A stretch of 36,020 nucleotides of DNA from Rhodospirillales bacterium (GTDB lineage Bacteria; Pseudomonadota; Alphaproteobacteria; Reyranellales; Reyranellaceae). The notes under the pieces are model-generated. The model did no database searches and had not been told where the DNA came from. It saw nothing but the letters and a program-made list of their open reading frames with translations. The position numbers and the translations under genes were made by a program. Positions 17,822 through 26,372 of the stretch are shown in pieces. Location of the stretch: NCBI GenBank assembly GCA_016191685.1, contig JACPVT010000202.1, positions 1 through 36,020 of the forward strand, read 5' to 3'. Position 1 is the first letter of the stretch; every line of letters starts with the position of its first letter.

Positions 17822-19033
17822 CTACCCGTGTACCGTGGCGCTGTCGCGCGCGCGGACATAGGCGATCGACCCCAGCGCGAGGCCGGCGGCCAGCGTGGCG
17901 AACACCCAGCGATAGGCGGTGTCGCCGGCGCCGAAGGCTTCGACGATGTAGCCGGTGCCGGCTGGCAGCACCGCGAGTCCCAGGCACTGCGCCATGTTGA
18001 CGGTGGTGACGCCGCGGCCGGCGAGGCGGTCGGGAAAGAGCGCGCGGCCCTGCGCCACGATCACCGTGCCATAGGCGCAGAAGAAGCAGAAGGCCACCAG
18101 CAGCGCCACCGCCAGCCAAAGCGGCGGGTTGGCCAGCAGCGCCATGATGGTGAGCAGCACCATCGAGATCGCGGCCCCGCCGAACACCACCTTCTTGCGC
18201 GAGCGCAGCAGGCGATCCATCGGCCCGTAGGCCAGGATGCCCAGGATCTGCGCCGCACCCATGGCGAGCAGCACGTTGCCGCGCGCCACGCCGTCGAGCT
18301 TGTGCACGTCGTAGAGATAGGGGCCGCCCCAGACGCCCAGCACCGTCAGCATCGTGGCGTAGGCGAAGAAATGCATCGACAGCACCGGCCCGAGGCCGGG
18401 CGTGCGCCACACTTCCCACAGGCCGCGCAGGATCTCGGCCGGCGTTTCGTGGCGGATGTCGACGGCCGGTGCCTCCGGCGGCCGGTCGCGCACGAAGACG
18501 AGGAAGCCCACCGCCACCAGCAGCGTGACGGCCGCGAGTCCCAGGAAGCCGTGGCGCCAGCCGGCGGTGGCAGCGACCCAGGCGAGCGGCGTGGCGGCGG
18601 CCAGCGTGCCGATATTGGAGGCGGCGAACACCCAGGACAGCGCGGTTGCGAGCTTGGCCGGCTGGAACCAGCGCGAACACAGGAACACGACCGACATGAA
18701 CGAGGCTGCACAGCCGATGCCGACGATGGTGCGGCCGGCGATCAGGTCGGTGGCGTCGGCGGCGCGCGCGATCCACAGTGACCCCGCCATGGCGAGCAGC
18801 GACAGCGCCGCCACGGTGCGGCGCGCGCCGAAGCGGTCGAACCACATGCCCACGGGGATCTGTACGGCAAACAGCGCGAAGAAGAAGGCGCTGCCCGCCC
18901 AGCCGAGCTGGCGCGCGGTGAGGTCGAGGTCGCGCGTAAGCTCCGGCGCGATCACGCTGTTGGAGACGCGGTAGAACTGGCTGAGGCAGGTCACCGCGAT
19001 CAGCAGCAACAGGAGCGGCAGTCGGGAGGCCAT
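17822..19033 (-). CDS. MFS transporter
   Basis: 12-TM pattern; GSAFFFALFAVQIPVGMWFDRFGARRTVA, TLAAATPLAWVAATAGWRHGFLGLA. Confidence 0.88.
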   Translation of the reverse strand: MASRLPLLLLLIAVTCLSQFYRVSNSVIAPELTRDLDLTARQLGWAGSAFFFALFAVQIPVGMWFDRFGARRTVAALSLLAMAGSLWIARAADATDLIAGRTIVGIGCAASFMSVVFLCSRWFQPAKLATALSWVFAASNIGTLAAATPLAWVAATAGWRHGFLGLAAVTLLVAVGFLVFVRDRPPEAPAVDIRHETPAEILRGLWEVWRTPGLGPVLSMHFFAYATMLTVLGVWGGPYLYDVHKLDGVARGNVLLAMGAAQILGILAYGPMDRLLRSRKKVVFGGAAISMVLLTIMALLANPPLWLAVALLVAFCFFCAYGTVIVAQGRALFPDRLAGRGVTTVNMAQCLGLAVLPAGTGYIVEAFGAGDTAYRWVFATLAAGLALGSIAYVRARDSATVHG

Positions 19034-19146
19034 GAGGCGCGTCCACTACCACGCCGGGTGCCGCCTGTCCTTCGGCGTGGACCGAACCATTGCCCCGCGC
19101 CGGCGCTGACGACCTGACCAGGCAACCGATCTTTCGTGACCGGCGT

Positions 19147-19160
19147 TTAATCCAGATCAA
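19147..19160. promoter_or_regulatory. FNR/FixK-type anaerobox
   Basis: TTAATCCAGATCAA versus TTGAT-N4-ATCAA consensus (9 of 10 positions), centred ~78 bp upstream of the ATG at 19232. Confidence 0.6.
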
Positions 19161-19231
19161 AGCGCGCTGGTTCAGTCGGCCTGATCCTCCTCCAGTACCA
19201 TGGCCTGGCATGGGGCCACTGCGAGGGAAAG

Positions 19232-19924
19232 ATGAAAGCCGCAGACATCATGACCACCTCGGTGGTCTGCATCAAACCGGACGCGACCGTCCTCGATGCC
19301 GCACGTCTGCTGCTCAGTGAGCGCATCAGCGCTCTGCCGGTGGTCGACACGGCCGGCCGTCTGCAGGGCATCGTGAGCGAAGGCGATCTCATCCATCGGG
19401 CCGAAATCGGCTCCGAGAAGCACGTCACCCGCTGGAAGGCCCTGTTCGAGGAGGGCGCCGCTCTGGCGCGCGACTACCTCAAGGCCCACGGCCGGAAAGT
19501 GTCCGACGTCATGAGCCACCCGGTCGTCCTGGCCGAGGAGGATACCGAGCTCTCGGTCGTGGCGGCGCGGATGGACCAGTTCGGCATCAAGCGCCTGCCC
19601 GTGGTGCGGGACGGCAAGGTGGTGGGGATCGTGAGCCGCGCCAACCTGCTGCAGGCGCTGATTTCGGCACCGACGGCAGGGGTGGCGCCTGCCGTCGACG
19701 ATGCCGCGCTGCGCGACCAGATCCTGCAGAAGCTCGACCGTGAGCCGTGGTCGGCCTCGTTGCTGCGCAACATCATCGTGCAGGACGGCAAGGTCGAAAT
19801 CTGGGGCCACGCCGATTCGATCAGCCAGTGCGAGGCCTGCGGTGTCCTCGCCGCCGGCATCCCCGGAGTGAAGGCCGTCACCAACCACATGGTAGTGACG
19901 CCGCGCGGCGTCTACACATGGTGA
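19232..19924 (+). CDS. Two CBS domains plus C-terminal BON-like domain protein
   Basis: MKAADIMTTSVVCIKPDATVLDAARLLLSERISALPVVDTAGRLQGIVSEGDLIHR, second CBS KVSDVMSHPVVLAEEDTELSVVAARMDQFGIKRLPVVRDGKVVGIVSRANLL, BON-like KLDREPWSASLLRNIIVQDGKVEIWGHADS. Confidence 0.9.
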   Translation: MKAADIMTTSVVCIKPDATVLDAARLLLSERISALPVVDTAGRLQGIVSEGDLIHRAEIGSEKHVTRWKALFEEGAALARDYLKAHGRKVSDVMSHPVVLAEEDTELSVVAARMDQFGIKRLPVVRDGKVVGIVSRANLLQALISAPTAGVAPAVDDAALRDQILQKLDREPWSASLLRNIIVQDGKVEIWGHADSISQCEACGVLAAGIPGVKAVTNHMVVTPRGVYTW

Positions 19925-20235
19925 CGACGATGTTGTGGCGGATCGCACTGTTTTTGTTGTTGCTGCCGGGCATGGCCGCAGCGGCGGATCTCGATCGTGG
20001 TCGAGCGCTCGCCGAACGCTGGTGCGGCAACTGCCACCTCGCCGATCGCGCGGCATCGGCCGGCCGGGCCGACGGATTGCCGACCCTTCCCGCGATCGCC
20101 GCCAGGCGCGAGACCACGGCGGCTTCGCTGAAAGGCGTGCTGTCGGCGCCGCACGGCCGCATGCCCGACCTCTCGCTGGGCGCGCGCGATCAGGACGACC
20201 TGATCGCCTATATCCTCAGCCTGCGGTCGAACTGA
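19918..20235 (+). CDS. Small exported cytochrome c
   Basis: Signal peptide MLWRIALFLLLLPGMAAAA; RALAERWCGNCHLAD (CxxCH); M axial candidate in GRMPDLSLGARDQDDLIAYILSL. Start overlaps the CBS gene stop. Confidence 0.85.
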   Translation: MVTTMLWRIALFLLLLPGMAAAADLDRGRALAERWCGNCHLADRAASAGRADGLPTLPAIAARRETTAASLKGVLSAPHGRMPDLSLGARDQDDLIAYILSLRSN

Positions 20236-20241
20236 CGCCTG

Positions 20242-20811
20242 TCACGACACCTTCGCCGCCGCCCTGGCCTGCCTGACCGCCAGGGCGAGCGAAGCGCCGA
20301 GATCGGCCAGAAGCTTGGCGCCGACCTCGTCGGTGAATTTGCCGTCGACGAACTTTGTATGCGCGACGCCGATCATGACCTCGGGCTTGTTCACCGGCCG
20401 GCCGTCGAGGAACACCATCATCTGGCGCAGGTGATACTGCGCGCGCGCCGTGCCGAGCGGGCCGCCGGCGGCGCCGAACATCGCGACCGGCTTGGCGGCG
20501 AACGGCTGCGGGGTCATGCGCGACAGCCAGTCGATGGCATTCTTCAGCACGCCCGAGATCGAATAGTTGTATTCCGGAGTGGCGAACACGATGCCGTCGG
20601 CCTCGAGCATGGCCTTGTGGGCGGCCTGCACCTTGTCGGGAAAGCCCTTGGCCTGCACGTCGGCGTCGTACAAAGGCCAATCGCCGATTTCGATCGTCGA
20701 CAGCGTGACGCCGGCCGGCAGCCGTTCGGCGAAGGCGGCGAGCGCCAGGCGGTTGAAGGAGGCCTTGCGCAGGCTGCCGCAGAAGGCGGCGAGTTTGATC
20801 GGCTCGGACAT
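20242..20811 (-). CDS. NADPH-dependent FMN reductase family protein
   Basis: LAAFCGSLRKASFNRLAL, DGIVFATPEYNYSISGVLKNAIDWLSR, PVAMFGAAGGPLGTARAQYHLRQ. Confidence 0.92.
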   Translation of the reverse strand: MSEPIKLAAFCGSLRKASFNRLALAAFAERLPAGVTLSTIEIGDWPLYDADVQAKGFPDKVQAAHKAMLEADGIVFATPEYNYSISGVLKNAIDWLSRMTPQPFAAKPVAMFGAAGGPLGTARAQYHLRQMMVFLDGRPVNKPEVMIGVAHTKFVDGKFTDEVGAKLLADLGASLALAVRQARAAAKVS

Positions 20812-20915
20812 TGCTCGGTATCCTTTTGGTGACTGGCACTTTGTCAGCGATGGAACAGGCGGCTACATAGGGGCCGCAAGGGATGTTGGCAAACGAGGTA
20901 AGGGGCGAGCAATCA

Positions 20916-21404
20916 ATGATTCGATCCATTCTTGTTGCGGCAGGTGTCTTGGCCCTGGCGTCGTCCGCGGCGGCCCAGGGCATGGGCCAGAACCAGCCGC
21001 CGAACCAGTGGGTCATGAACTGCAACACCGAGCGCGGGCTCGATTGCACCGTGTCCAACATGATCGATGGCGGGCCCAACAACCTGCTCGGCACCTTCCT
21101 GATCGTGAGCTACTCGGTGGCCTACACCACGCTCTCGATCGTGGCCGATGGCGTGGGCCAGCGGGCCAGCCTTCAGGTCGACGGCAATCCCTTCGTCTCC
21201 ACCAGCCTCTGCGCCGGCGGCGGGATATGTTCGTACGTGCAGGAGAAGTCGGCCGAACTGCTTCAGCAGTTGCGGACCGGCTCGCAGATCGTCGTCCAGG
21301 TCAGCCTGCAGGACGACAGCATGGCCGGCCCGTTCCAGCAAAGCCTCGCCGGCTTCGAGGCACAGTACCGCAAGGCCGTCGAGGCGCAGCAGCGCCGCCG
21401 CTGA
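20916..21404 (+). CDS. Exported protein, possibly IalB (invasion-associated locus B)-like
   Basis: Signal peptide MIRSILVAAGVLALASSAAAQ; NQWVMNCNTERGLDCTVSNMI; paired cysteines (CAGGGIC). Confidence 0.55.
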   Translation: MIRSILVAAGVLALASSAAAQGMGQNQPPNQWVMNCNTERGLDCTVSNMIDGGPNNLLGTFLIVSYSVAYTTLSIVADGVGQRASLQVDGNPFVSTSLCAGGGICSYVQEKSAELLQQLRTGSQIVVQVSLQDDSMAGPFQQSLAGFEAQYRKAVEAQQRRR

Positions 21405-21560
21405 CGGCGGCCCCTCCGTCGGCCCCCAGTTCACGACGATGTGTGCGGGGGCGGCTTTCTGCCCGACGGGTTGGTTGTCATGCTGAGTGGCCCCGCGACG
21501 CTGCCGGCCCGTCCGATGGGCAGATGCTGTGTGCCGGATTCACTCGGAGGACGCCAAGCG

Positions 21561-22001
21561 ATGAATACGATCCTGTTCCGCTCCGGCCTGGCCGGTCTTG
21601 CGGCGGTGATGCTGGCCGCGGTGCCGGCCGCCTTCGCCGAAACCCAGATGTACAGGGCGACCCTGACGGCGGCGAGCCAGGTGCCGCCCAATGCCAGCAA
21701 AGGCACGGGTGCGCTCACCGGCACCTACGACACGGCCACGAAGAAGCTCACCTGGACCGTCACCTATTCCGGCCTGAGCGGGCCGCCGACGGCGGCGCAC
21801 TTCCATGGCCCGGCGGCGGCCGGTGCCAATGCTGGCGTCGTCGTGCCCCAGAAGGATGGATTGGCCAGCCCGATGAAGGGGGAGGCAACCCTGACCGACG
21901 CCCAGGCGGCCGACCTCCAGGCTGGCAAGTGGTATTTCAATATCCACACCGAGGCCAACAAGGGCGGCGAAATCCGCGGTCAGGCAATGAAGGGCATGTA
22001 A
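21561..22001 (+). CDS. Exported CHRD-domain protein
   Basis: Signal peptide; YRATLTAASQVPPNASKGTGALTGTYDTATKKLTWTVTYSGLSGPPTAAHFHGPAAAG ... WYFNIHTEANKGGEIRGQ. Confidence 0.88.
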   Translation: MNTILFRSGLAGLAAVMLAAVPAAFAETQMYRATLTAASQVPPNASKGTGALTGTYDTATKKLTWTVTYSGLSGPPTAAHFHGPAAAGANAGVVVPQKDGLASPMKGEATLTDAQAADLQAGKWYFNIHTEANKGGEIRGQAMKGM

Positions 22002-22020
22002 GCCGGCAGACACGGACGAG

Positions 22021-22053
22021 GCGGCCGTCGTCTCTCCCCGAGAGACGACCGCC
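22021..22053. terminator. Strong GC-rich hairpin downstream of the CHRD gene
   Basis: GCGGCCGTCGTCTCT-ccccg-AGAGACGACCGC with one mismatch; no clear T-run. Confidence 0.45.
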
Positions 22054-22087
22054 CGATCCGTGCCCGATCCGTGTGAGAGGCCGCCCG

Positions 22088-22483
22088 TCAGGCGCTCATC
22101 GGGCGCAGCTTGTCGGCGGCCTTGAAGAAGCGACGGGCGTGATGGAGAAGCTCGCCGTCGGTCGGGTGATCCATTGCTTCGACCGCGAACAGCTTTTCCT
22201 TCAGCCAGCCGATGTGCGTCTCGATATGACGGACGAGCTCGTCCTTGGCGCCGCCCGGTCCTACCAGCAGCCACTCGTTCGTGCCGCGCAGCGCATCGAC
22301 GATATGATCGAAATAGTCGCGATCGAGCTGCTGATGCCCGGCGCCGATGACGCCGGCCTTGTGGTGGACCTTGCGGAACGGGCTGTGGGCCTTGATGCGC
22401 TCGCGTTCGACGTCCTCGGCGTTGAAGCGGAAGACGTGCGCTTCCTTCGAGTCGATCCAGACGACGGCGTGACTGTGCGGCAT
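22088..22483 (-). CDS. eRF1-domain-2-like (baeRF-type) / 'translational machinery protein'
   Basis: HSHAVVWIDSKEAHVFRFNAEDVE ... HHKAGVIGAGHQQLDRDYFDHIVDALRGTNEWLLVGPGGAKDELVRHIETH. Confidence 0.7.
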   Translation of the reverse strand: MPHSHAVVWIDSKEAHVFRFNAEDVERERIKAHSPFRKVHHKAGVIGAGHQQLDRDYFDHIVDALRGTNEWLLVGPGGAKDELVRHIETHIGWLKEKLFAVEAMDHPTDGELLHHARRFFKAADKLRPMSA

Positions 22484-22577
22484 GCGAAAATTCCCACCAA
22501 TGCTTGCGACGGCGGCAACCCTGTGCCGTGTCGCCGGCCGATGCCTTGATGCAGGTCAACCGGCTATCGGTAGGATA

Positions 22578-22606
22578 TTGACAATTTTTGATAGGAATAA
22601 TATATA
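22578..22606 (+). promoter_or_regulatory. Sigma70-type promoter: TTGACA - 17 bp - TATATA
   Basis: -35 TTGACA at 22578-22583 and -10 TATATA at 22601-22606, in an AT-rich segment of otherwise GC-rich DNA. Confidence 0.65.
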
Positions 22607-22617
22607 GACTCCTATCA
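22589..22617. promoter_or_regulatory. Inverted repeat (candidate operator) flanking the -10 box
   Basis: TGATAGGA (22589-22596) - 13 bp - TCCTATCA (22610-22617), perfect 8-bp arms. Confidence 0.6.
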
Positions 22618-22629
22618 GAGGAGGACTCG

Positions 22630-23022
22630 ATGCCATACAGCGATCCGCCGCCGCCCGAGGGCTATCCCGATGTCGTCTGGCACGTCCCCAAACGCCGGCC
22701 GAGCCTCGCCCGCCGCAAGCGCGATTTCCTGCGTCATCTGCTGCGCTGGGGCTCGATGAGCGAGGCGGCGGCGCGCACCGGCGTCGACCGTCGCACCGCC
22801 CATCGCTGGCGCGCCGAGGACGAGAGGTTCGATCGCGATTGCCGCGAGCGTCTGACATGGCGGCGCCAGACGATCCTGCTCGCCGCGATGGAGCGGGTCG
22901 AAAACCCCAGGACGCGGCCGGTGCTCTATCGTGGCCGCCAGATCGGCCATATCGGGCGCGCCAACGACCGCATCGTGGCCGCGCTGATGTGGTCGGCGGA
23001 GGTGATGGGGCGCGCGAAGTGA
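22630..23022 (+). CDS. Small helix-turn-helix protein (homeodomain-like, reminiscent of terminase-small-subunit or transposase-type HTH)
   Basis: RBS AGAGGAGG; LRWGSMSEAAARTGVDRRTAHRWRAEDERFDRDCRERLTWRR. Confidence 0.7.
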   Translation: MPYSDPPPPEGYPDVVWHVPKRRPSLARRKRDFLRHLLRWGSMSEAAARTGVDRRTAHRWRAEDERFDRDCRERLTWRRQTILLAAMERVENPRTRPVLYRGRQIGHIGRANDRIVAALMWSAEVMGRAK

Positions 23023-23199
23023 GTTTTCAAAATGTCTCACTTCGGGAGACTCCGCGCATTCCGCCGCGCCCCGGATTTCCCCGGAACATCAGGCGCTTGG
23101 CGCCGGCACGCCGCGGCGCGGCAGCGTCGAAGTCGCTTTTTCGTTTGTCCCGCTTGGAGAGACGCTGCGGAAAGACGCCGTGGAGAGACAGGGGGGCCG

Positions 23200-23601
23200 C
23201 TATTTTTCGCGGCGGTAGAGGAAGCAGTTCTCGGCCTTCGGCATCTCGATGCCCTGATAGAAGCTCATCGCCGTCGGCGCCGAGAGAAGCAGCGTCGTGG
23301 TCTGCGGTCCGCCGGCCGCGGTACGCGTTTCCTCGATCAGGCGCTTGCCGATGCCCTGGCCCTGGCAGGCCTTGTCGACGGCGAGGTCGGACAGGTAGCA
23401 GCAGAAGCAGAAGTCGGTGAGCGAGCGGGCGAAGCCCACCAGCCTGCCGTCCTGGCGCGCGGTCAGGATCAGGTTGGCATGGGCCAGCATGCGCTCGACG
23501 CGGCCGCGGTCGTCGACCGGCCGGTTGAGGCCCGATTTGCGCACGATGTCGATGTACTCGTCGGCGCCAAGATAATCCTCGCGGGCGTAGATCGTGTTCA
23601 T
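23200..23601 (-). CDS. GNAT-family N-acetyltransferase
   Basis: LVGFARSLTDFCFCCYLSDLAVDKACQGQGIGKRLIEETRTAAG. Confidence 0.88.
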   Translation of the reverse strand: MNTIYAREDYLGADEYIDIVRKSGLNRPVDDRGRVERMLAHANLILTARQDGRLVGFARSLTDFCFCCYLSDLAVDKACQGQGIGKRLIEETRTAAGGPQTTTLLLSAPTAMSFYQGIEMPKAENCFLYRREK

Positions 23602-24296
23602 TCGCTCAACCATCTCCTGAGTGCGGTCGTCACGTCGGCCGGCCTTTCCAGCGGGGCCATATGGCCGCAGTCCTCGAGCACGACCAGCCGCGAGGTGGCG
23701 ATGTCGGCAGCCATCTCCTCCGATCGGATCAGCGGCGTCGTCTGGTCCTGGCGGCCGACGATCACCACGGTCGGGACCTCGATGTCGACCAGCAGCGGCC
23801 GGCTGTCGGGCCGCTCCATGGTGGCGCGCGTCTCGCGGACGAAGCCCTCGGCGCCCACTTCCAGCGCCATGTCGAGGATGGGCTGGACGATGGCCGGATC
23901 GCCGATGTGCGACGGATGAAGGATCATGGGCAGCAGCGAGGGCTGCACGCCGTGGAAGCGTCCAATCTTGGTCTGCTCCATCAGGCCGTGGCGCCTGGCC
24001 GTCGCTTCGGCGGCGTCGGGGGTGGCCTGGGTGTCGATCAGCGCCAGGCGTTCGACCCGCGGCGCGGCGCGGCGCAGGATCTCGAAGGCGACGTAGCCGC
24101 CCATCGAGAAGCCGGCGAGGGCGAAACGGGCGGGCGCCATCGCCAGCGCCGCCTCGGCCATGGCGGCCATCGAGTCGTGATGCCACAGCTCGGGCACGAC
24201 GATGTCGACAAGGTCGGAAAGGGCGTCGATCTGGGAGTGGAAGACCCGTCGTGTGGCGAGCAGGCCGGGCAGCAGAACGAGCGTGGGGCGCGCCAT
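23598..24296 (-). CDS. Alpha/beta hydrolase
   Basis: LVLLPGLLATRRVFHSQ, ARFALAGFSMGGYVAFEILRRAAPRVERLALIDTQA (GFSMGG elbow), VVIVGRQDQTTPL, LEDCGHMAPLERP. Confidence 0.9.
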   Translation of the reverse strand: MARPTLVLLPGLLATRRVFHSQIDALSDLVDIVVPELWHHDSMAAMAEAALAMAPARFALAGFSMGGYVAFEILRRAAPRVERLALIDTQATPDAAEATARRHGLMEQTKIGRFHGVQPSLLPMILHPSHIGDPAIVQPILDMALEVGAEGFVRETRATMERPDSRPLLVDIEVPTVVIVGRQDQTTPLIRSEEMAADIATSRLVVLEDCGHMAPLERPADVTTALRRWLSE

Positions 24297-24299
24297 CAC

Positions 24300-26237
24300 T
24301 TACACCTGGATCTGGTTGCCCAGCTCGATAGCGCGGTTTGGCGGAATGCGGAAGAAGGTCTTGGTCGCCGATGCCGAGTGCGAGAGCGAAATGAACCAGT
24401 CGCGACGGAGCTTGCCCAGGGTCGAGCGCTGCGCCGGCACCAGAGTCTCGCGGCCGAGGAAGAAACTGGTCTCCATCTCGTCGTAGGCGATGCCATGCGA
24501 CCGGCAGGCCCTGAGCGCCGCCGGCACGTCGGGCTGCTCCGTGAAACCATAGCGGGCGATCACGGTGTGGAAGCCCTTGCCCAGCCGGTCGACCTCGACG
24601 CGGCTGGCGTCGGGTACGCGCGGCACATCCATGGTCTCGACCTGAAGGATGATGATGCGCTCGTGCATCACCTTGTTGTGCTTGAGGTTGTGCAGGAACG
24701 CGGCCGGCGTGTGGGTGGCGTCGGCAGTCAGGAACACGGCCGTGCCGGTGACGCGGTTCGGGGCACGCTCCATGCGCTCGAGGAACTGGCGCAGCGGCAG
24801 CGAGCCTTCGCTGAGTTCGGTCGCCACGAACCGTCGGCCGCGCCGCCAGGTGGTGATGGTGAAGTAGACGAAGGCCGCCACTGTCAGCGGCAGCCAGCCA
24901 CCGTCGGGAATCTTGAGCGCATTGGCGATGAAGAAGGCGAGGTCGGGCACGGCCAGCAGGCCGAACACGCCCACGGCCAGCGGCCACGACCAGCGCCACA
25001 CCAGGATCGCCACTGCCGTGGCCAGGGCGGCATCGACCAGCATGGCGCCGGTGACGGCCAGGCCATAGGCGCCGGCCAACGCGCCCGACGAACCGAAGCC
25101 CACGACCAGGGCCACGACGCCGCCCATCAGGATCCAGTTCACGCGCGGGATGTAGATCTGGCCGATCGAGGTCTCGGACGTGTAGACGATCTCCATGCGT
25201 GGCAGGTAGCCGAGCTGGATCGCCTGGCGTGTCAACGAGAACACGCCGGTGATGACCGCCTGCGAGGCGATGATGGCGGCGAGCGTGCTCAGCGCCACCA
25301 GCCCGAGGATGTAATCCTTGGGCACCAGTTCGAAGAACACCTGCGGCACGATGGTGGGATCGGCGATGATCATCGCGCCCTGGCCGAAGTAGTTGAGCAG
25401 CAGGCCCGGCATCACGAGGCTGAGCCAGGCGAACCGGATCGGCCTGCGGCCGAAATGGCCCATGTCGGCGTACAGCGCTTCGGCACCGGTGACGACCAGC
25501 ACGATCGAGCCGAAGGCCCAGAAGACGCCGAGGCCCTGATCGGAGATCAGCTTGACGGCGTACAACGGATTGATCGCGTACAGCACGGCCGGATTCTTGG
25601 CGATCTGCCAGAGGCCGAGCACACCCAGCACGATGAACCACACCAGCATGACCGGACCGAACAACCGGCCGACATCGGCCGTACCGCGCGCCTGCAGGAA
25701 GAACAGCCCGATCAGGATGGCCAGCGACAGCGGCACGACGAACGGCGTGAAGGCGGGCGCGGCGGCCGAGAGGCCCTCGACAGCGCCCATGACGGAAACG
25801 GCCGGCGTAATGATGGCGTCGCCGTAGAACAGCGCCAGCCCGACGACGGCGAGTACCGTGATGGCCCGGCGCACCGTGCGCCCGTGGCCGTTCAGGCCGC
25901 GCGTCGCCAGCGTCGCCAGCGCCAGCACGCCGCCTTCGCCCTTGTTGTCGGCGCGCATGATCAGCGTGACGTACTTGATGGTGACCGTGAGTGTCACTGC
26001 CCAGAACAGGACCGACAGGACGCCCAACACGTGTTCCGGCGTCGGCGCCATGGCCGAATCGTGAAGGAAGGTTTCGCGAAGCGCATAGAGCGGGCTGGTG
26101 CCGATGTCGCCGAACACCACGCCCAGCGCACCGACCACCAGGCCCGCGGCCGCGCCACCGGGCGCGTGATGGCCGTTGCTGCCGTTGGTCGCGGGTGTCG
26201 CGGGCGGGACAGGGGGGGTGGTGTCGGCTGCGGCCAT
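24300..26237 (-). CDS. kup: Kup-family potassium uptake transporter
   Basis: GALGVVFGDIGTSPLYALRE, FYGDAIITPAVSVMGAVEGL, GAEALYADMGHFGRRPIRFAW. Confidence 0.95.
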   Translation of the reverse strand: MAAADTTPPVPPATPATNGSNGHHAPGGAAAGLVVGALGVVFGDIGTSPLYALRETFLHDSAMAPTPEHVLGVLSVLFWAVTLTVTIKYVTLIMRADNKGEGGVLALATLATRGLNGHGRTVRRAITVLAVVGLALFYGDAIITPAVSVMGAVEGLSAAAPAFTPFVVPLSLAILIGLFFLQARGTADVGRLFGPVMLVWFIVLGVLGLWQIAKNPAVLYAINPLYAVKLISDQGLGVFWAFGSIVLVVTGAEALYADMGHFGRRPIRFAWLSLVMPGLLLNYFGQGAMIIADPTIVPQVFFELVPKDYILGLVALSTLAAIIASQAVITGVFSLTRQAIQLGYLPRMEIVYTSETSIGQIYIPRVNWILMGGVVALVVGFGSSGALAGAYGLAVTGAMLVDAALATAVAILVWRWSWPLAVGVFGLLAVPDLAFFIANALKIPDGGWLPLTVAAFVYFTITTWRRGRRFVATELSEGSLPLRQFLERMERAPNRVTGTAVFLTADATHTPAAFLHNLKHNKVMHERIIILQVETMDVPRVPDASRVEVDRLGKGFHTVIARYGFTEQPDVPAALRACRSHGIAYDEMETSFFLGRETLVPAQRSTLGKLRRDWFISLSHSASATKTFFRIPPNRAIELGNQIQV

Positions 26238-26372
26238 GATGTCAAACGCCGCCAAAGGTGGCGGCGGCGCGACGGTTTGCGCCTGCGCCTTCCGCCTGTC
26301 AACGCGCCAAATCGAGGATCGCTGCGACGAATGGGCTTGACTTGAAACCCGTCCAGGGGCGGCCATTGGGGA

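Noticed and set aside
22578-22617. AT-rich segment considered as a transposon end
   Set aside because: No target-site duplication, partner inverted repeat or transposase; better explained as promoter plus operator.
23200-25641. 813-aa minus-strand ORF read as one protein
   Set aside because: Only the last ~134 codons (GNAT) are genuine; the rest is out of frame with the hydrolase and Kup genes.
23661-26345. 894-aa plus-strand ORF
   Set aside because: His/Gln/Asp-rich shadow frame opposite the hydrolase and Kup genes.
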